From Halorussus caseinilyticus (GTDB lineage Archaea > Halobacteriota > Halobacteria > Halobacteriales > Haladaptataceae), in assembly GCF_029338395.1 (NCBI RefSeq), contig NZ_CP119809.1, positions 2,604,001 to 2,668,000 on the forward strand: a DNA stretch of 64,000 bases. Reading direction: 5' to 3'. Each line of letters opens with the position of its first letter. Within the stretch, counting starts at the first letter, position 1. The notes below the pieces were generated by a model. It had not been told where the DNA came from and searched no databases. It worked only from the letters and a program-made list of their open reading frames with translations. Positions 32,930-41,299 of this stretch are shown here, piece after piece. Made by a program: the position numbers and the translations under genes.

Positions 32930-34288
32930 ATGAAGGGCCACGTTCCGACGCACGCCGAACTCGCCGACCGGATGGTAGCGAAACTCTTTGAGAAGCGACT
33001 GCCGCGAGACGGCGATAGAATACTCTACCCCGGAATCGGTACTGGTCCGTTCGCTCTCGCCGTCAGTCAGTTCTGCAACGAACACGACGTACCTGAACCG
33101 GCAGGCGTCGGAATCGAACTCGACCCTGACCGTATCGAAACGGCACGTGACCGCTTGCAGGACGCGAACGTCGAGATAGAGAGGCGGGAGTTTCTCCGGG
33201 AACTCTCAAATCTCGGTGAATTCCGGTATGTCGTCGGTAATCCACCTTACGTTCCAATCGAAGGTCTCGACGAAGAGGAAAAGGAACGATACAGAGCGCA
33301 GTTCGATGTTGCAAACGGCCGTTTCGACCTCTTCGCGTTGTTCTTCGAACAGGCACTCGGTGTACTTGCCGATGATGGCCGACTCGTCTTCGTGACTCCG
33401 GAAAAGTTCGAGTACACGGAAGCGACGACTCCGCTCCGTCGATTGATGACGGAGTACCACGTCGAAGAGATAGAACACTTGCAGGAGGATGCGTTTGACG
33501 GGCACATCACGTTTCCGACGGTCACGACGATTCAGAACCGGAGCGGCGACGAAACTCGAATCGTTCGGCGCGACGGTACGGAAGACACTGTAGTTCTGCC
33601 GACCGACGGAGGGAGTTGGGCAAGCACGCTTCGAGAGACAAGAAGCGAGACGCTGGAGAGCGACGTGACTCTCGGCGAAGTGACCGAACGGATTTCGTGC
33701 GGCGTTGCGACAGGAGCGGATAGCGTGTTCGTCACGGACGAAAGCGAGGTACCGCCGCAACTGGACGACTGGACGTATCCGACCACGAGCGGCCGACAAC
33801 TCCGCATCAACGACGGGCCGTACTCGAATCAAGTGTTTATTTGCCCGTATAATGAAGATGGTCGATTACCACCCGAAGACGAACTCGGTGCGTTCGGCGA
33901 TTGGGCAGAGATGCACCGAGACCGACTCGAAGACAGGTCGTGTGTCGAAAAAGGAAAGCAAGTCTGGTACGGATGGCACGAGAACCCACCGCTACAGGAC
34001 ATTCTCCAGCCGAAAATAGTCTGCAAAGACGTAGCTGACGAACCAGCATTCTGGGCAGACCGAGAAGGCAGTGTCGTTCCCCGTCATAGCGTGTATTATC
34101 TCGTTCCAGCCGACCACGTAGACCTAAAGGAAATGTTAGACTATCTGAACAGTGAACCAGCGCGAGCGTGGATTGAGTCCCACGCACAAAAGGCACACAA
34201 CGACTTCTATCGACTTCAATCGAAGATGCTGACGGACCTCCCCGTTCCCGAGGAGTGGGGAAAATCCTACCAAACGACGCTCGTCTGA
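32930..34288 (+). CDS. DNA N6-adenine methyltransferase, TaqI-like
   Basis: A 452-residue gamma-type N6-adenine DNA methyltransferase. The AdoMet motif is YPGIGTGPF (33-41), the acidic ribose-binding segment is VGIELDPDRIE, and the catalytic motif is NPPY at 104-107. Residues about 230-450 form a TaqI-like target-recognition domain (ERISCGVATGADSVFVTDES, LQPKIVCKDVADEP). It protects host DNA from the adjacent nuclease. GC is lower than in neighbours. It is complete. The recognition sequence cannot be read from the protein. Confidence 0.9.
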   Translation: MKGHVPTHAELADRMVAKLFEKRLPRDGDRILYPGIGTGPFALAVSQFCNEHDVPEPAGVGIELDPDRIETARDRLQDANVEIERREFLRELSNLGEFRYVVGNPPYVPIEGLDEEEKERYRAQFDVANGRFDLFALFFEQALGVLADDGRLVFVTPEKFEYTEATTPLRRLMTEYHVEEIEHLQEDAFDGHITFPTVTTIQNRSGDETRIVRRDGTEDTVVLPTDGGSWASTLRETRSETLESDVTLGEVTERISCGVATGADSVFVTDESEVPPQLDDWTYPTTSGRQLRINDGPYSNQVFICPYNEDGRLPPEDELGAFGDWAEMHRDRLEDRSCVEKGKQVWYGWHENPPLQDILQPKIVCKDVADEPAFWADREGSVVPRHSVYYLVPADHVDLKEMLDYLNSEPARAWIESHAQKAHNDFYRLQSKMLTDLPVPEEWGKSYQTTLV

Positions 34289-34292
34289 CCGC

Positions 34293-34886
34293 TCAAATCA
34301 CCACGAACCCGAGATACACCTCGCCCGACTCGGAGACGTGGACCGAGAGCGCGTGGTCGGGGTCGCGCACCTCGGTGTCCCACCGTTCGGTCGCCGTCGC
34401 GTCACCGACTCGGACCGTCGCCTCGTACGCGCCAGCGTGCGGGAAAACGAAGTCAAACTCGCGGGACTCGTTCGGTGCGAGTCGAACCGACTCGTCGAAC
34501 GCCACGGCCGAGTCGTTGGCGGCGACGATGCGGACCGTGACGTTCCGGGCCGTCGCGCCAGCGTTCGAGACTCGCATCTCGTAGCCCACGTCTCGGTTGT
34601 ACGTCGCGGTGTTCGCCCCCGACGTGGTGACGTTCGTCCCGTTCGTCGCGGTGGCGTTCGTCAGCGCAGTCGCGTCTCCGGTGGTCGGTGTCGGTGCGCT
34701 TCCGGCGGTCGAAACCGTACTGCTTCCGGTGGTGGTCTGGTTCGACGGCGGCGCGGCTATCACTCGCTCGGAGTTCGCAGTCACCTCGGTCGTCTCGTCG
34801 GTACCCTCACCCTCTGCGAACGGCCCACTGCACCCGGCGACGAGAACGCAGGCGACGAGTGCAACGGCTGCTATCCGCTTCGACAT
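34293..34886 (-). CDS. Secreted lipoprotein with Ig-like (CARDB-type) domain
   Basis: A 197-residue lipoprotein: signal MSKRIAAVALVACVLVAGC with Cys19 as the lipidation site, then a Thr/Ser/Ala-rich linker (residues 25-95) likely to be glycosylated, then a beta-sandwich (residues 100-190) with NAGATARNVTVRIVAANDSA and LAPNESREFDF, like CARDB domains. It is probably a cell-surface protein. Its stop lies four bases from the methyltransferase stop (convergent). Ligand and partner are unknown. Confidence 0.75.
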   Translation of the reverse strand: MSKRIAAVALVACVLVAGCSGPFAEGEGTDETTEVTANSERVIAAPPSNQTTTGSSTVSTAGSAPTPTTGDATALTNATATNGTNVTTSGANTATYNRDVGYEMRVSNAGATARNVTVRIVAANDSAVAFDESVRLAPNESREFDFVFPHAGAYEATVRVGDATATERWDTEVRDPDHALSVHVSESGEVYLGFVVI

Positions 34887-34944
34887 CTACACTTCGTACG
34901 GGTAGTTCCGGCAAGTGCCTTGTGGAGTGAGTGCCCCGCTAGAC

Positions 34945-34977
34945 GGGACGCGCGCCGGGATTCCCGGCGCGCGTCCC
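34945..34977. other. Perfect 15-bp hairpin
   Basis: GGGACGCGCGCCGGG (34945-34959) and CCCGGCGCGCGTCCC (34963-34977) are perfectly complementary around ATT. It lies between the lipoprotein start and the end of the Nmad3-like gene, both on the minus strand. It could end transcription from the upstream gene, although no T-run follows. An AT-rich island follows at 35020-35090. Confidence 0.6.
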
Positions 34978-35118
34978 CTCGGCCGTCGCCGGTGCGTCGA
35001 TAAGTCTCCCGGCGCAGAGAAATCTTTAGATTGCTAAAACATGTTTCTACAATTCTTTAGGAACGATAGATATGTCTTAGAAGCGGTGAACGACCGGGGA
35101 CGGCGGACGCGCGGCGAG

Positions 35119-35826
35119 TCACCGGAAGCCGTCTTCGACCAGTGCCAGCACCTCGGCGGTTTCGCGCTCGCCGAACCGCATCGGCCGTCGCCACCACGGT
35201 CCCTTCCCGGAGTCGCTCGACAGGTCGGTCACGACGCGGTTCGCGTCGGCACCCTTCTCGGAGGCGCTCAGCGGAACCGCCGTCTCGTAGAGACCCGACT
35301 CCTCGTCGTCGCCCGCCAGCAGAACCGCGGCGTCGAACTCCTCGCGCTTGACGTGGGCGTTGTTCCGAAAGGTCGCGCGCTCGCTCTCGGGGAGGTCCGT
35401 GTACTCCTCGCGCGCCACGGGGTCGCGCGCGAGGCGGAAATGTCCGACGAGGTACGCGCCCCAGTCCGGCGCAATCCACCCTCGCTCGGGGTCGCCGCGG
35501 GTCGTGAGCGTGGCGTAGAACAGCGCGTAGTCGCCCTCGCGCAGGTCGAGCAGTGGCCGGGCCTTCACGCCGTGGGGGTCGCCGTAGGTGTAGGCTTCGC
35601 ACTCGGGGTACTCGGCGAACTCGGGGTCCAGATGAACCGGCGCGTCGGCGCTCCCGGCGGGCAGGTCGGTGTCGAGGTCCAAGTCGGCGTAGGTCGGAAC
35701 CGACTCGCTGGTCGGTTCCTCCTCTGGAATCGGCACGTACTCGAAGGACCCGTCGGGGTAGACGGGTCCGCGGACGCCGGGCGCGTTGGTGTTGGCTCCG
35801 ACGTTGATGGCGACGGCACGGGGCAT
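35119..35826 (-). CDS. Nmad3-like protein (putative nucleotide-modification-associated)
   Basis: A 235-residue soluble protein. The opening GANTNAPGVRGPVYPDGSFE and VPIPEEE, followed by HLDPEFAEYPECEAYTYGDP and LREGDYALFYATL, resemble the Nmad3 domain, predicted from phage and bacterial contexts to accompany modified nucleotides. The assignment is by remembered sequence pattern and is moderate. It lies close to a restriction-modification pair but on the opposite strand, with no visible partner gene. A role in DNA or RNA modification is only possible. Confidence 0.6.
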   Translation of the reverse strand: MPRAVAINVGANTNAPGVRGPVYPDGSFEYVPIPEEEPTSESVPTYADLDLDTDLPAGSADAPVHLDPEFAEYPECEAYTYGDPHGVKARPLLDLREGDYALFYATLTTRGDPERGWIAPDWGAYLVGHFRLARDPVAREEYTDLPESERATFRNNAHVKREEFDAAVLLAGDDEESGLYETAVPLSASEKGADANRVVTDLSSDSGKGPWWRRPMRFGERETAEVLALVEDGFR

Positions 35827-35921
35827 TCAGATGTCGAATCGGGTGCTATCGAGAAAGGCGTGTCGTTACTCTTGTTGAACTGAACTTCTATTTGCTTCAA
35901 TACTGGCGCGCCTACACGCTC

Positions 35922-35985
35922 TTATTGAAGCTATTTGTTATTCGGTTGAATAAGGCTGAGCCGTAGCCCGTGTTATTCAAGCTAT
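35922..35985 (+). promoter_or_regulatory. Repeated operator-like sites before the Fic fragment
   Basis: TTATTGAAGCTAT (35922-35934) recurs as TTATTCAAGCTAT (35973-35985), with an inverted TTGAATAAG at 35946-35954 between them. All three belong to one word, CTTATTCAA or its complement, in an AT-rich 140-base region directly before the Fic gene. Such clustering suggests binding of an autoregulator. Confidence 0.5.
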
Positions 35986-36002
35986 ACGCATAACAGTTCA
36001 AT

Positions 36003-36419
36003 ATGAAGGCGGATGATGACAGATATATGAATATCGAACAGTTTCAGTCTGCTACGACCCCCGGCGAGCTGGTAAATTCGGATGGGAGGATGGCATTCAA
36101 ACCCGCTCCGCTTCCTCCGACAATCGAAATTGAAGGAGAGTTACTCGACGTTTTTACAGAAGCAACGACCAACGTAGGACAATTGAGTGGTATTGGCAGC
36201 CGGGTCGAAAATCCGAGTATGCTTATCAGTCCGTTCATCTACAAAGAGGCGGTCATTTCTTCGGAAATCGAGGGGACACGAGTAACACTATCGGACGTTT
36301 ACGAGTACGAAGCAGGACAGGACGACCCTGACGGCCCAAATCGAAACCGAGTGTTTCGGGCGAAGGAAGTCTTCAAAGTGATAGAGAAGCCGGTAGACGA
36401 GCTAAAGTACAGCCTCTGA
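36003..36419 (+). pseudogene. Fic-family protein, truncated to its N-terminal domain
   Basis: A 138-residue frame holding only the Fic N-terminal domain: FKPAPLPPTIEIEGELLDVF, VGQLSGIGSRVENPSMLISP, and the inhibitory-helix-like VISSEIEGTRVTLSDVYEYE with its Ser/Glu core. After about residue 110 similarity fades (GPNRNRVFRAKEVFKVIEKP) and the frame ends. The catalytic HPFxxGNGR motif of the AMP-transferring core is missing, so the protein cannot act as a Fic transferase. GC is lower than in neighbours. It is a remnant, or possibly a stand-alone inhibitor domain. Confidence 0.75.
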
Positions 36420-36448
36420 CTGTCGCTAGTGGAATTGTCCGTACCTCG

Positions 36449-36721
36449 CTACCGCGCCGCCATCGGACTCACGCAGTTGCGACAGTAGGTGTACCCGGTG
36501 TCGTTCTCCGCGCCGCACCGCGGGCACACCACCACCGACGGGTCGTCGCTCTGCGACCGGTCGTCGAAGTCCCGAATCTCCTCGACGGGAGCGGGTTCCC
36601 GGTTCGGCGGTGTCGAGCGGAACAGCGGTGCGTCCTCGTCGCTCCGGAGGTATCGGTAGATGAGTAACTGGAGCAGGGAAAACAGGAGGACGTACAGCAC
36701 TATCCATCCCCAAACGCCCAT
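36449..36721 (-). CDS. Zinc-ribbon protein with N-terminal membrane helix
   Basis: A 90-residue protein: one N-terminal hydrophobic helix (residues 4-22, WGWIVLYVLLFSLLQLLIY), an acidic linker and a C-terminal zinc ribbon (VVCPRCGAENDTGYTYCRNC, Cys pairs at about 67/70 and 81/84). This is a recurring haloarchaeal design of unknown purpose. It is divergent from the sulfotransferase-like gene, leaving 113 bases that hold both promoters. Confidence 0.75.
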   Translation of the reverse strand: MGVWGWIVLYVLLFSLLQLLIYRYLRSDEDAPLFRSTPPNREPAPVEEIRDFDDRSQSDDPSVVVCPRCGAENDTGYTYCRNCVSPMAAR

Positions 36722-36834
36722 GTCATGGTATACAATGTCATGGTACTTTGCTCTTCTGACGGCCCCGACAGATACGGGGTGGCTGTCGGACCCAGACCAG
36801 CAACCCTTAATTCGGCGAGGCGACAGGCACGAAC

Positions 36835-38103
36835 ATGGAGCGACGACGGCGGATGCGGTATCTCGGGTGGGGAGTGTTGCTGTTGGCGCTGGCGTTCGGC
36901 GCGCAGGGACTGGCCGCGAACGAGGGCGTCACGGCCACCTCGGACGCCGGAGGTCCCTACGAGGGCCACACCCTCGTCAGCGTCCAGAGCTACGGCTTGG
37001 ACGGGAAACTGCTCGAACTGAACGAGGACAACGAAGTCGTCTGGAAGTTCGACCCGCCGAAATCGCGGGTGTTCGACGCCGAACAGTTGGAGAACGGAAA
37101 CTTCCTCGTGGCGGTGACGACCAAGCTTTCGCCCGAGAAGTGCCCCGACGACCAGTTGGTCGTCGCCTCGGACCAGTGTATCGAGGCCCGCGTGGTCGAA
37201 CTTGACTACGAGACGAAGGAGGTCGTCTGGGAGTATTCGTGGTACGACGAGTACATCACTCACCACGAGGTCCACGACGTGGACCGCCTCGAAAACGGCA
37301 ACACCGCAATCGTGGACATGGGCAACGACCGGGCGTTCGTCGTGAACGAGTCGGGCGCGATTACGTGGGAGTGGCAAGCCGAGAACCACCTCGCGCAGGG
37401 CACCGAGTTCCACGAGAAGTACGGCGGTCCGGCCGACCCCGGCGGCGAAACCGACTGGACCCACATGAACGACATCGACAAGTTGGAGAACGGGAACTTC
37501 CAGCTCTCGGTCCGGAACTTCGACGTGGTAATCGAAGTGGACCGCGAGACGAAAGACATCGTGAACGTCGTCGGCGAACCCGGCAACCACGAGGTACTCG
37601 ACCACCAGCACAACCCCTACCGACTCCGGAACGGGACGGTGCTGGTCGCCGACAGCGAGAACGACCGAGTGGTCGAACTGAACGCCACGACGGACGAAAT
37701 CGTCTGGCAGTACGGCGGCCGGGGACTGCTCCACTGGCCGCGGGACGCCGACCGACTACCCAACGGCAACACCCTAATCGTCGATACCTTCAACAACCGC
37801 GTGGTGGAGATAGACCGGAACGGTGACGTGGTGTGGTCGTACTCCGGCGTCCAGATGCCCTACACCGCAGACCGCCTCTCGGTGTCCGAGGAAGACCACG
37901 AGACGGTCCCCGGCACCGAACTGGAGAGTCGCTACGTCGAGACCGACTCGGTACGGAGCGCGCTCGAACAGGCCGAAGCCTACGCCGCGTTCGTCTTTCC
38001 GTCGTGGGTCGAACTCCCCGAACTCCTGACGCTCGCGGGGATGGTTCTGGGTACAGTGTGGTTCCTGCTGGAAGGGGCGGTCGCAGTCGCTCGCGGCCAG
38101 TAA
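36835..38103 (+). CDS. Arylsulfotransferase-like beta-propeller membrane protein
   Basis: A 422-residue exported protein: N-terminal hydrophobic signal (residues 8-27), then six propeller-like repeats of the form LENGNFLVAVT, RLENGNTAIVDMGNDRAF, KLENGNFQLSVRNFD, RLPNGNTLIVDTFNNRVVEI, and a C-terminal hydrophobic helix (about 397-417) that anchors it. The fold matches the arylsulfate sulfotransferase/NHL-type propellers. HHEVHDVD and DHQHNPYRL supply conserved His. Enzyme activity is not assured; related haloarchaeal proteins have no known substrate. Confidence 0.75.
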   Translation: MERRRRMRYLGWGVLLLALAFGAQGLAANEGVTATSDAGGPYEGHTLVSVQSYGLDGKLLELNEDNEVVWKFDPPKSRVFDAEQLENGNFLVAVTTKLSPEKCPDDQLVVASDQCIEARVVELDYETKEVVWEYSWYDEYITHHEVHDVDRLENGNTAIVDMGNDRAFVVNESGAITWEWQAENHLAQGTEFHEKYGGPADPGGETDWTHMNDIDKLENGNFQLSVRNFDVVIEVDRETKDIVNVVGEPGNHEVLDHQHNPYRLRNGTVLVADSENDRVVELNATTDEIVWQYGGRGLLHWPRDADRLPNGNTLIVDTFNNRVVEIDRNGDVVWSYSGVQMPYTADRLSVSEEDHETVPGTELESRYVETDSVRSALEQAEAYAAFVFPSWVELPELLTLAGMVLGTVWFLLEGAVAVARGQ

Positions 38104-38118
38104 GTCGTCGGAGACCTC

Positions 38119-39213
38119 TCACGCGGGCTGAATCCGAAGTACTCGGTCGTCTTGGGGCGCGGGCGTTCCCCTGCCGTCCCGGTTGCTGGTCGTGACGTAG
38201 AGGTGGTCGTCCGGACCGGTGAAGACGGTCCGAAGTCGGCCGTACCGCCCGTCGAGCAGTCGCTGTTGGGCCACGACTCGGTTCTCGTCGTCTATCCGAA
38301 CCCGGTGGAGGTGAGTCCCGGCGAGCGTCCCGAAGAAGAAGTCGCCGTCCCAGTCGTCGATTGGCCCGCGATAGAACGCGGCGCTTCCGGGCGCGATGGT
38401 CGGCGTGTAGGCCGCGATGGGGTCGGTGAACCGGTCGCCGTCAGTCGGTCCCATCGTCTCGGGCCACCCGTAGTTTTCCCCGGCCCGGAGGACGTTGATT
38501 TCGTCGTCGGTCGAGGGACCGTGTTCCGTGCCGAAGAGGGTGCCCTCGCGCCACGCGAGTCCCTGCGGGTTCCGGTGGCCGTAGGTGAACACGGCGTTCC
38601 CGAAGGGGTTGTCCGGGTGCGGTTCGCCGTCGGGAGTCAGTCTGAGAACCTTCCCCGCGAGCGAGTCGCGGTCCCGCGCGAGACTCCCCCTGCTCGCGTC
38701 ACCGGTCGTGACGTAGAGCGCACCCTCCGGACCGAACGCGAGGCGGCCGCCGTCGTGGATTGACGCGGCCGGGATGTCGTCGAAGACGACGGACTCGCGG
38801 GCGAATCCCTCGGAGACGCGGTGGCGCACGACCCGATTGGCGAGTCCCTCGGCGCTCTCGTAGGTCTGGTAGGTGTACGCGATGTCGGGGTCGTCGGGGT
38901 CGAGTTCCAACCCGAGCAGGCCGCCCTCGCCGCGTGCGGCAACGTCGTCGGTGAGGTCCGCGACCTGTTCCTTGCGGCCGTTCTCGTGGGCGACGCGCTG
39001 GACTCGGCCGGGACGCTCGGTGAGATAGAGGTCGCCGCCCGGCGCGAACGCCGCGCCCCACGGCACCTCCAGTTCCATCGTCACCGTCTCGGTGCGGAAC
39101 GTGGGTTGGTCGGTGGTCGTGGTCGGTTCGTCTCCGGCGGTCCGCAGGCATCCCGCGACTCCGACCGCTCCCACCGTCGCCGTCAGCGACCGAAGGTAGG
39201 CGCGCCGCTCCAT
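38119..39213 (-). CDS. PQQ-dependent glucose/sorbosone dehydrogenase-like lipoprotein
   Basis: A 364-residue exported protein of the soluble aldose sugar dehydrogenase (GSDH) family. Twin-Arg-like MERRAYLRSLTATVGAVGVAGC suggests Tat export and lipid attachment. The propeller carries LTERPGRVQRV, GEGGLLGLELDPD, HDGGRLAFGPEGALYVTTGD, YGHRNPQGLAWREG and GENYGWPE, where the PQQ and Ca-binding residues lie. It would oxidise sugars outside the cell. The ATG at 39213 is preferred because it places the signal at the N-terminus. It converges with the propeller gene. Confidence 0.88.
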   Translation of the reverse strand: MERRAYLRSLTATVGAVGVAGCLRTAGDEPTTTTDQPTFRTETVTMELEVPWGAAFAPGGDLYLTERPGRVQRVAHENGRKEQVADLTDDVAARGEGGLLGLELDPDDPDIAYTYQTYESAEGLANRVVRHRVSEGFARESVVFDDIPAASIHDGGRLAFGPEGALYVTTGDASRGSLARDRDSLAGKVLRLTPDGEPHPDNPFGNAVFTYGHRNPQGLAWREGTLFGTEHGPSTDDEINVLRAGENYGWPETMGPTDGDRFTDPIAAYTPTIAPGSAAFYRGPIDDWDGDFFFGTLAGTHLHRVRIDDENRVVAQQRLLDGRYGRLRTVFTGPDDHLYVTTSNRDGRGTPAPQDDRVLRIQPA

Positions 39214-39390
39214 GCGTACAGCAATGTGACGGCGGGAGAAAAATAGCGTGGTTTCGGGGAGTAGTGGCTCCGAACGAAAGGGTGCGCCGTGCGAAGGAGG
39301 TGGCACGGCAAGAAGGGAGAACCGCCGTCCGAAAGGGGACCAGACGGACGGCGCACGCGACGATTCGGCTACGAGCGGACCGCGGCGAAC

Positions 39391-39654
39391 TTACGCCGAG
39401 CAGACGCGCCACGTCGTCGCGGACGTGTACGACCACTTCTCGATTTCGAGGTCGGTGGCCGAGTCCTTGAGTTTCACCATCAGCGCGCCAATCTCCTTGG
39501 CGGAGAGACCAACTTCGTCCGCGATGAACTTGCTCTTGAAGTACATCTCCCCGTCGTCGGCCTTGCTCCGGAGGAACTGCTTGAGGCGCTGTTCCTTGGA
39601 TTGTGGTTCGGGGGCGTCGGAGGGCTGGGTAGTTGCGCTCATCGTCGTTTCCAC
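39391..39654 (-). CDS. DUF7123-like small haloarchaeal protein
   Basis: An 87-residue soluble protein with a winged-helix-like pattern (KEQRLKQFLRSKADDGEMYF, KFIADEVGLSAKEIGALMVK, then LEIEKWSYTSATTWRV). I recall this as the DUF7123 family, restricted to haloarchaea. Helix spacing suggests a small DNA-binding protein but no function is known. The ATG at 39642 (MSATTQ) is an alternative start. A TATA-like TTTATATC on the minus strand lies about 20-30 bases upstream. Confidence 0.72.
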   Translation of the reverse strand: METTMSATTQPSDAPEPQSKEQRLKQFLRSKADDGEMYFKSKFIADEVGLSAKEIGALMVKLKDSATDLEIEKWSYTSATTWRVCSA

Positions 39655-40024
39655 GTAGGAGACGGGGGATGATATAAAGGGCAGACGGTTAGGGTCGTTT
39701 TCCGCTGATTTGGGTCACGAGAACTACACGAACCGAGAAAATGGGGTGAAATTGACTTTTTACGACTTTTTCTACGACTCTTTTATCGTTCAAAACGGAA
39801 TCTAAGTCTTTGTTTCGGCTTTCTAGAGGTAGACTACAAACGTCATACGAACGACCGACATCGAGGGGTGAGCGGACAAATTCGGCCGGTCGTCGCCGCG
39901 GTCAGAACGGGCCACAGCGCCGCCGAAACTGTCGTCGGCGCGAATAAAACGTTTCTCGGCAGGGTCGAATCGTCCGCCAGTAACGGTTTCGAGGGCTCGG
40001 TCGGCAGAAATCGGGGAAATCGGA
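39655..40024. other. Intergenic region, no gene seen
   Basis: 370 bases between the DUF7123-like gene and the end of MoaE. The first 180 bases are AT-rich (GACTTTTTACGACTTTTTCT, TCTTTTATCG, TCTAAGTC) and include the DUF7123-like promoter. The rest is GC-rich without a credible frame. A small RNA from the AT-rich part is possible but unsupported. Confidence 0.4.
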
Positions 40025-40849
40025 CTACGGGCGCTCGTGGACCCAGAACTGCTCGTCGGTCGTGACCTCTTTCTTGAACAACGGCACTTCGTCCTTGAGG
40101 CGGTCGATACCGTCGCGGACCGTCCGAAACGCCTCGTCGCGGTGGCCCGCCAACACGACGACGAACACGATGTCCTCGCCGTACTCGATGACGCCGGTTC
40201 GGTGGTGCATCACCACCTCGAAGACGCCATCGCGCTCCTCCAGTTCGGCGCTGATGGCCGCCATTCGCTCGTCTGCGACTCCCTCGTACTTCTCGAATTC
40301 GAGGAACTCGGTCGGGTCGTCGTCGTCGTTCTCCTTGGCGCGAACCCGGCCGGTGAACGTGGCGATAGCGCCGGAGTAGGGCGCGTCCTCGGACCGCTTG
40401 GCCTCGGCGACCAGCGATTCGAGCGTCTCGTAGGGGTCGGTCTCGGCGAGCGCCGACCGGACTTCGGCGGGGTCCACGCCCGCGGCGTCGTCGGCGCGAA
40501 CCAGCACTTCCCCGGTGGAAACGGATTCGGTGGCGGAGACGGACGCGGGTCCACCGTCGCCGACGACTACCCGCGGCGCGTCGGCGTCGGGAAAGCCGAC
40601 GAGAAGCGCGTAGTCGTGGTCGGGCGCGAGGTCCGCGAGCAGGTCCGACAGCGACCGGTCGCGGCCCGAACCCGACCAGCCATCCTCGGTGAACTCGTAC
40701 CTCGCGGCCGCGGGGCCGTCGTGCGGTTCGACGTTCGTCCCGGTCCGGTGAATCTCCGCGACGCGGCCGTCTTCGCCGAAGCGACCCGCCAGTCGGTCGG
40801 CGACCGCTTGCGCCGCCGCGTCGGGACCGACGACGCTCAGTACGTGCAT
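40025..40849 (-). CDS. moaE: Molybdopterin synthase large subunit with N-terminal MobB-like domain
   Basis: A 274-residue fusion. The C-terminal half (about 140-274) is MoaE, which with MoaD inserts the dithiolene sulfurs of molybdopterin: GAIATFTGRVRAKENDDDD, FEVVMHHRTGVIEYGEDIVF, and the active-site Lys pair in VPLFKKEVTTDEQFWV. The N-terminal half (MHVLSVVGPDAAAQAVADRL, HDYALLVGFPDADAPRVVVG) resembles MobB, but I see no intact P-loop, so nucleotide binding is doubtful. The gene stands alone. Molybdopterin serves enzymes such as nitrate reductase. Confidence 0.9.
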   Translation of the reverse strand: MHVLSVVGPDAAAQAVADRLAGRFGEDGRVAEIHRTGTNVEPHDGPAAARYEFTEDGWSGSGRDRSLSDLLADLAPDHDYALLVGFPDADAPRVVVGDGGPASVSATESVSTGEVLVRADDAAGVDPAEVRSALAETDPYETLESLVAEAKRSEDAPYSGAIATFTGRVRAKENDDDDPTEFLEFEKYEGVADERMAAISAELEERDGVFEVVMHHRTGVIEYGEDIVFVVVLAGHRDEAFRTVRDGIDRLKDEVPLFKKEVTTDEQFWVHERP

Positions 40850-41299
40850 GTCTGGAGGAAGGGCGGGGGCGCGCTTGTAGCCTTCGGTGGCGCTAGAGCG
40901 ACGGGAGTGTTGGGGACTGCGAGCGCCTTCGTGACGACCGGCGAGACGCAAAGCGTCTCGCCAGCTTCTCGCCCCTCACGCGCCGTGGGCGCGATACGTT
41001 CACGCGGTCACGCCAGCGCGCGGGATAGTCGAGTATAATATATCTGAATATATCCTTTAGCATCTTTTGTATTCTTCTTAGCAATTTTTAGATGTCTTTA
41101 GGACCGGTACTTCAACGTCACCGCCAGACGCTGACACCGAACCTGCCCGGCCGCTCTCCCGGCGTGTGTGACGTGAACGAATACCGGGGGCGACGTGAAC
41201 GAGAACCAACCGCGAACGCCGCGCGAGTGACGGAAATCGGGACGACGCTCCCGGCAGTTGGCAATCCTTAAGGCCGCGTCCGGGCTACTCCGCCACAGA
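40850..41299. other. Intergenic region between divergent moaE and UMP kinase
   Basis: 450 bases without a gene. It contains a perfect 10-bp hairpin at 40940-40962 (GGCGAGACGC with GCGTCTCGCC around AAA), an AT-rich island at 41030-41105 with CTTTAGCATC, TTTTTAGATG and TCTTTAGGACC, and a TATA-like TCCTTAAGG at 41265-41273, 27-35 bases before the UMP kinase ATG. The moaE promoter must also lie here. Confidence 0.5.

Noticed and set aside
32024-35826. A full integrative element inserted at tRNA-Gly
   Set aside because: No integrase, no replication gene and no second copy of the tRNA 3' end were found downstream, so only a restriction-modification insertion is claimed.
39868-40065. A 65-codon plus-strand frame between the DUF7123-like gene and MoaE
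   Set aside because: It overlaps the end of MoaE, lacks a plausible start signal and has Arg/Thr-rich composition unlike the acidic real proteins.
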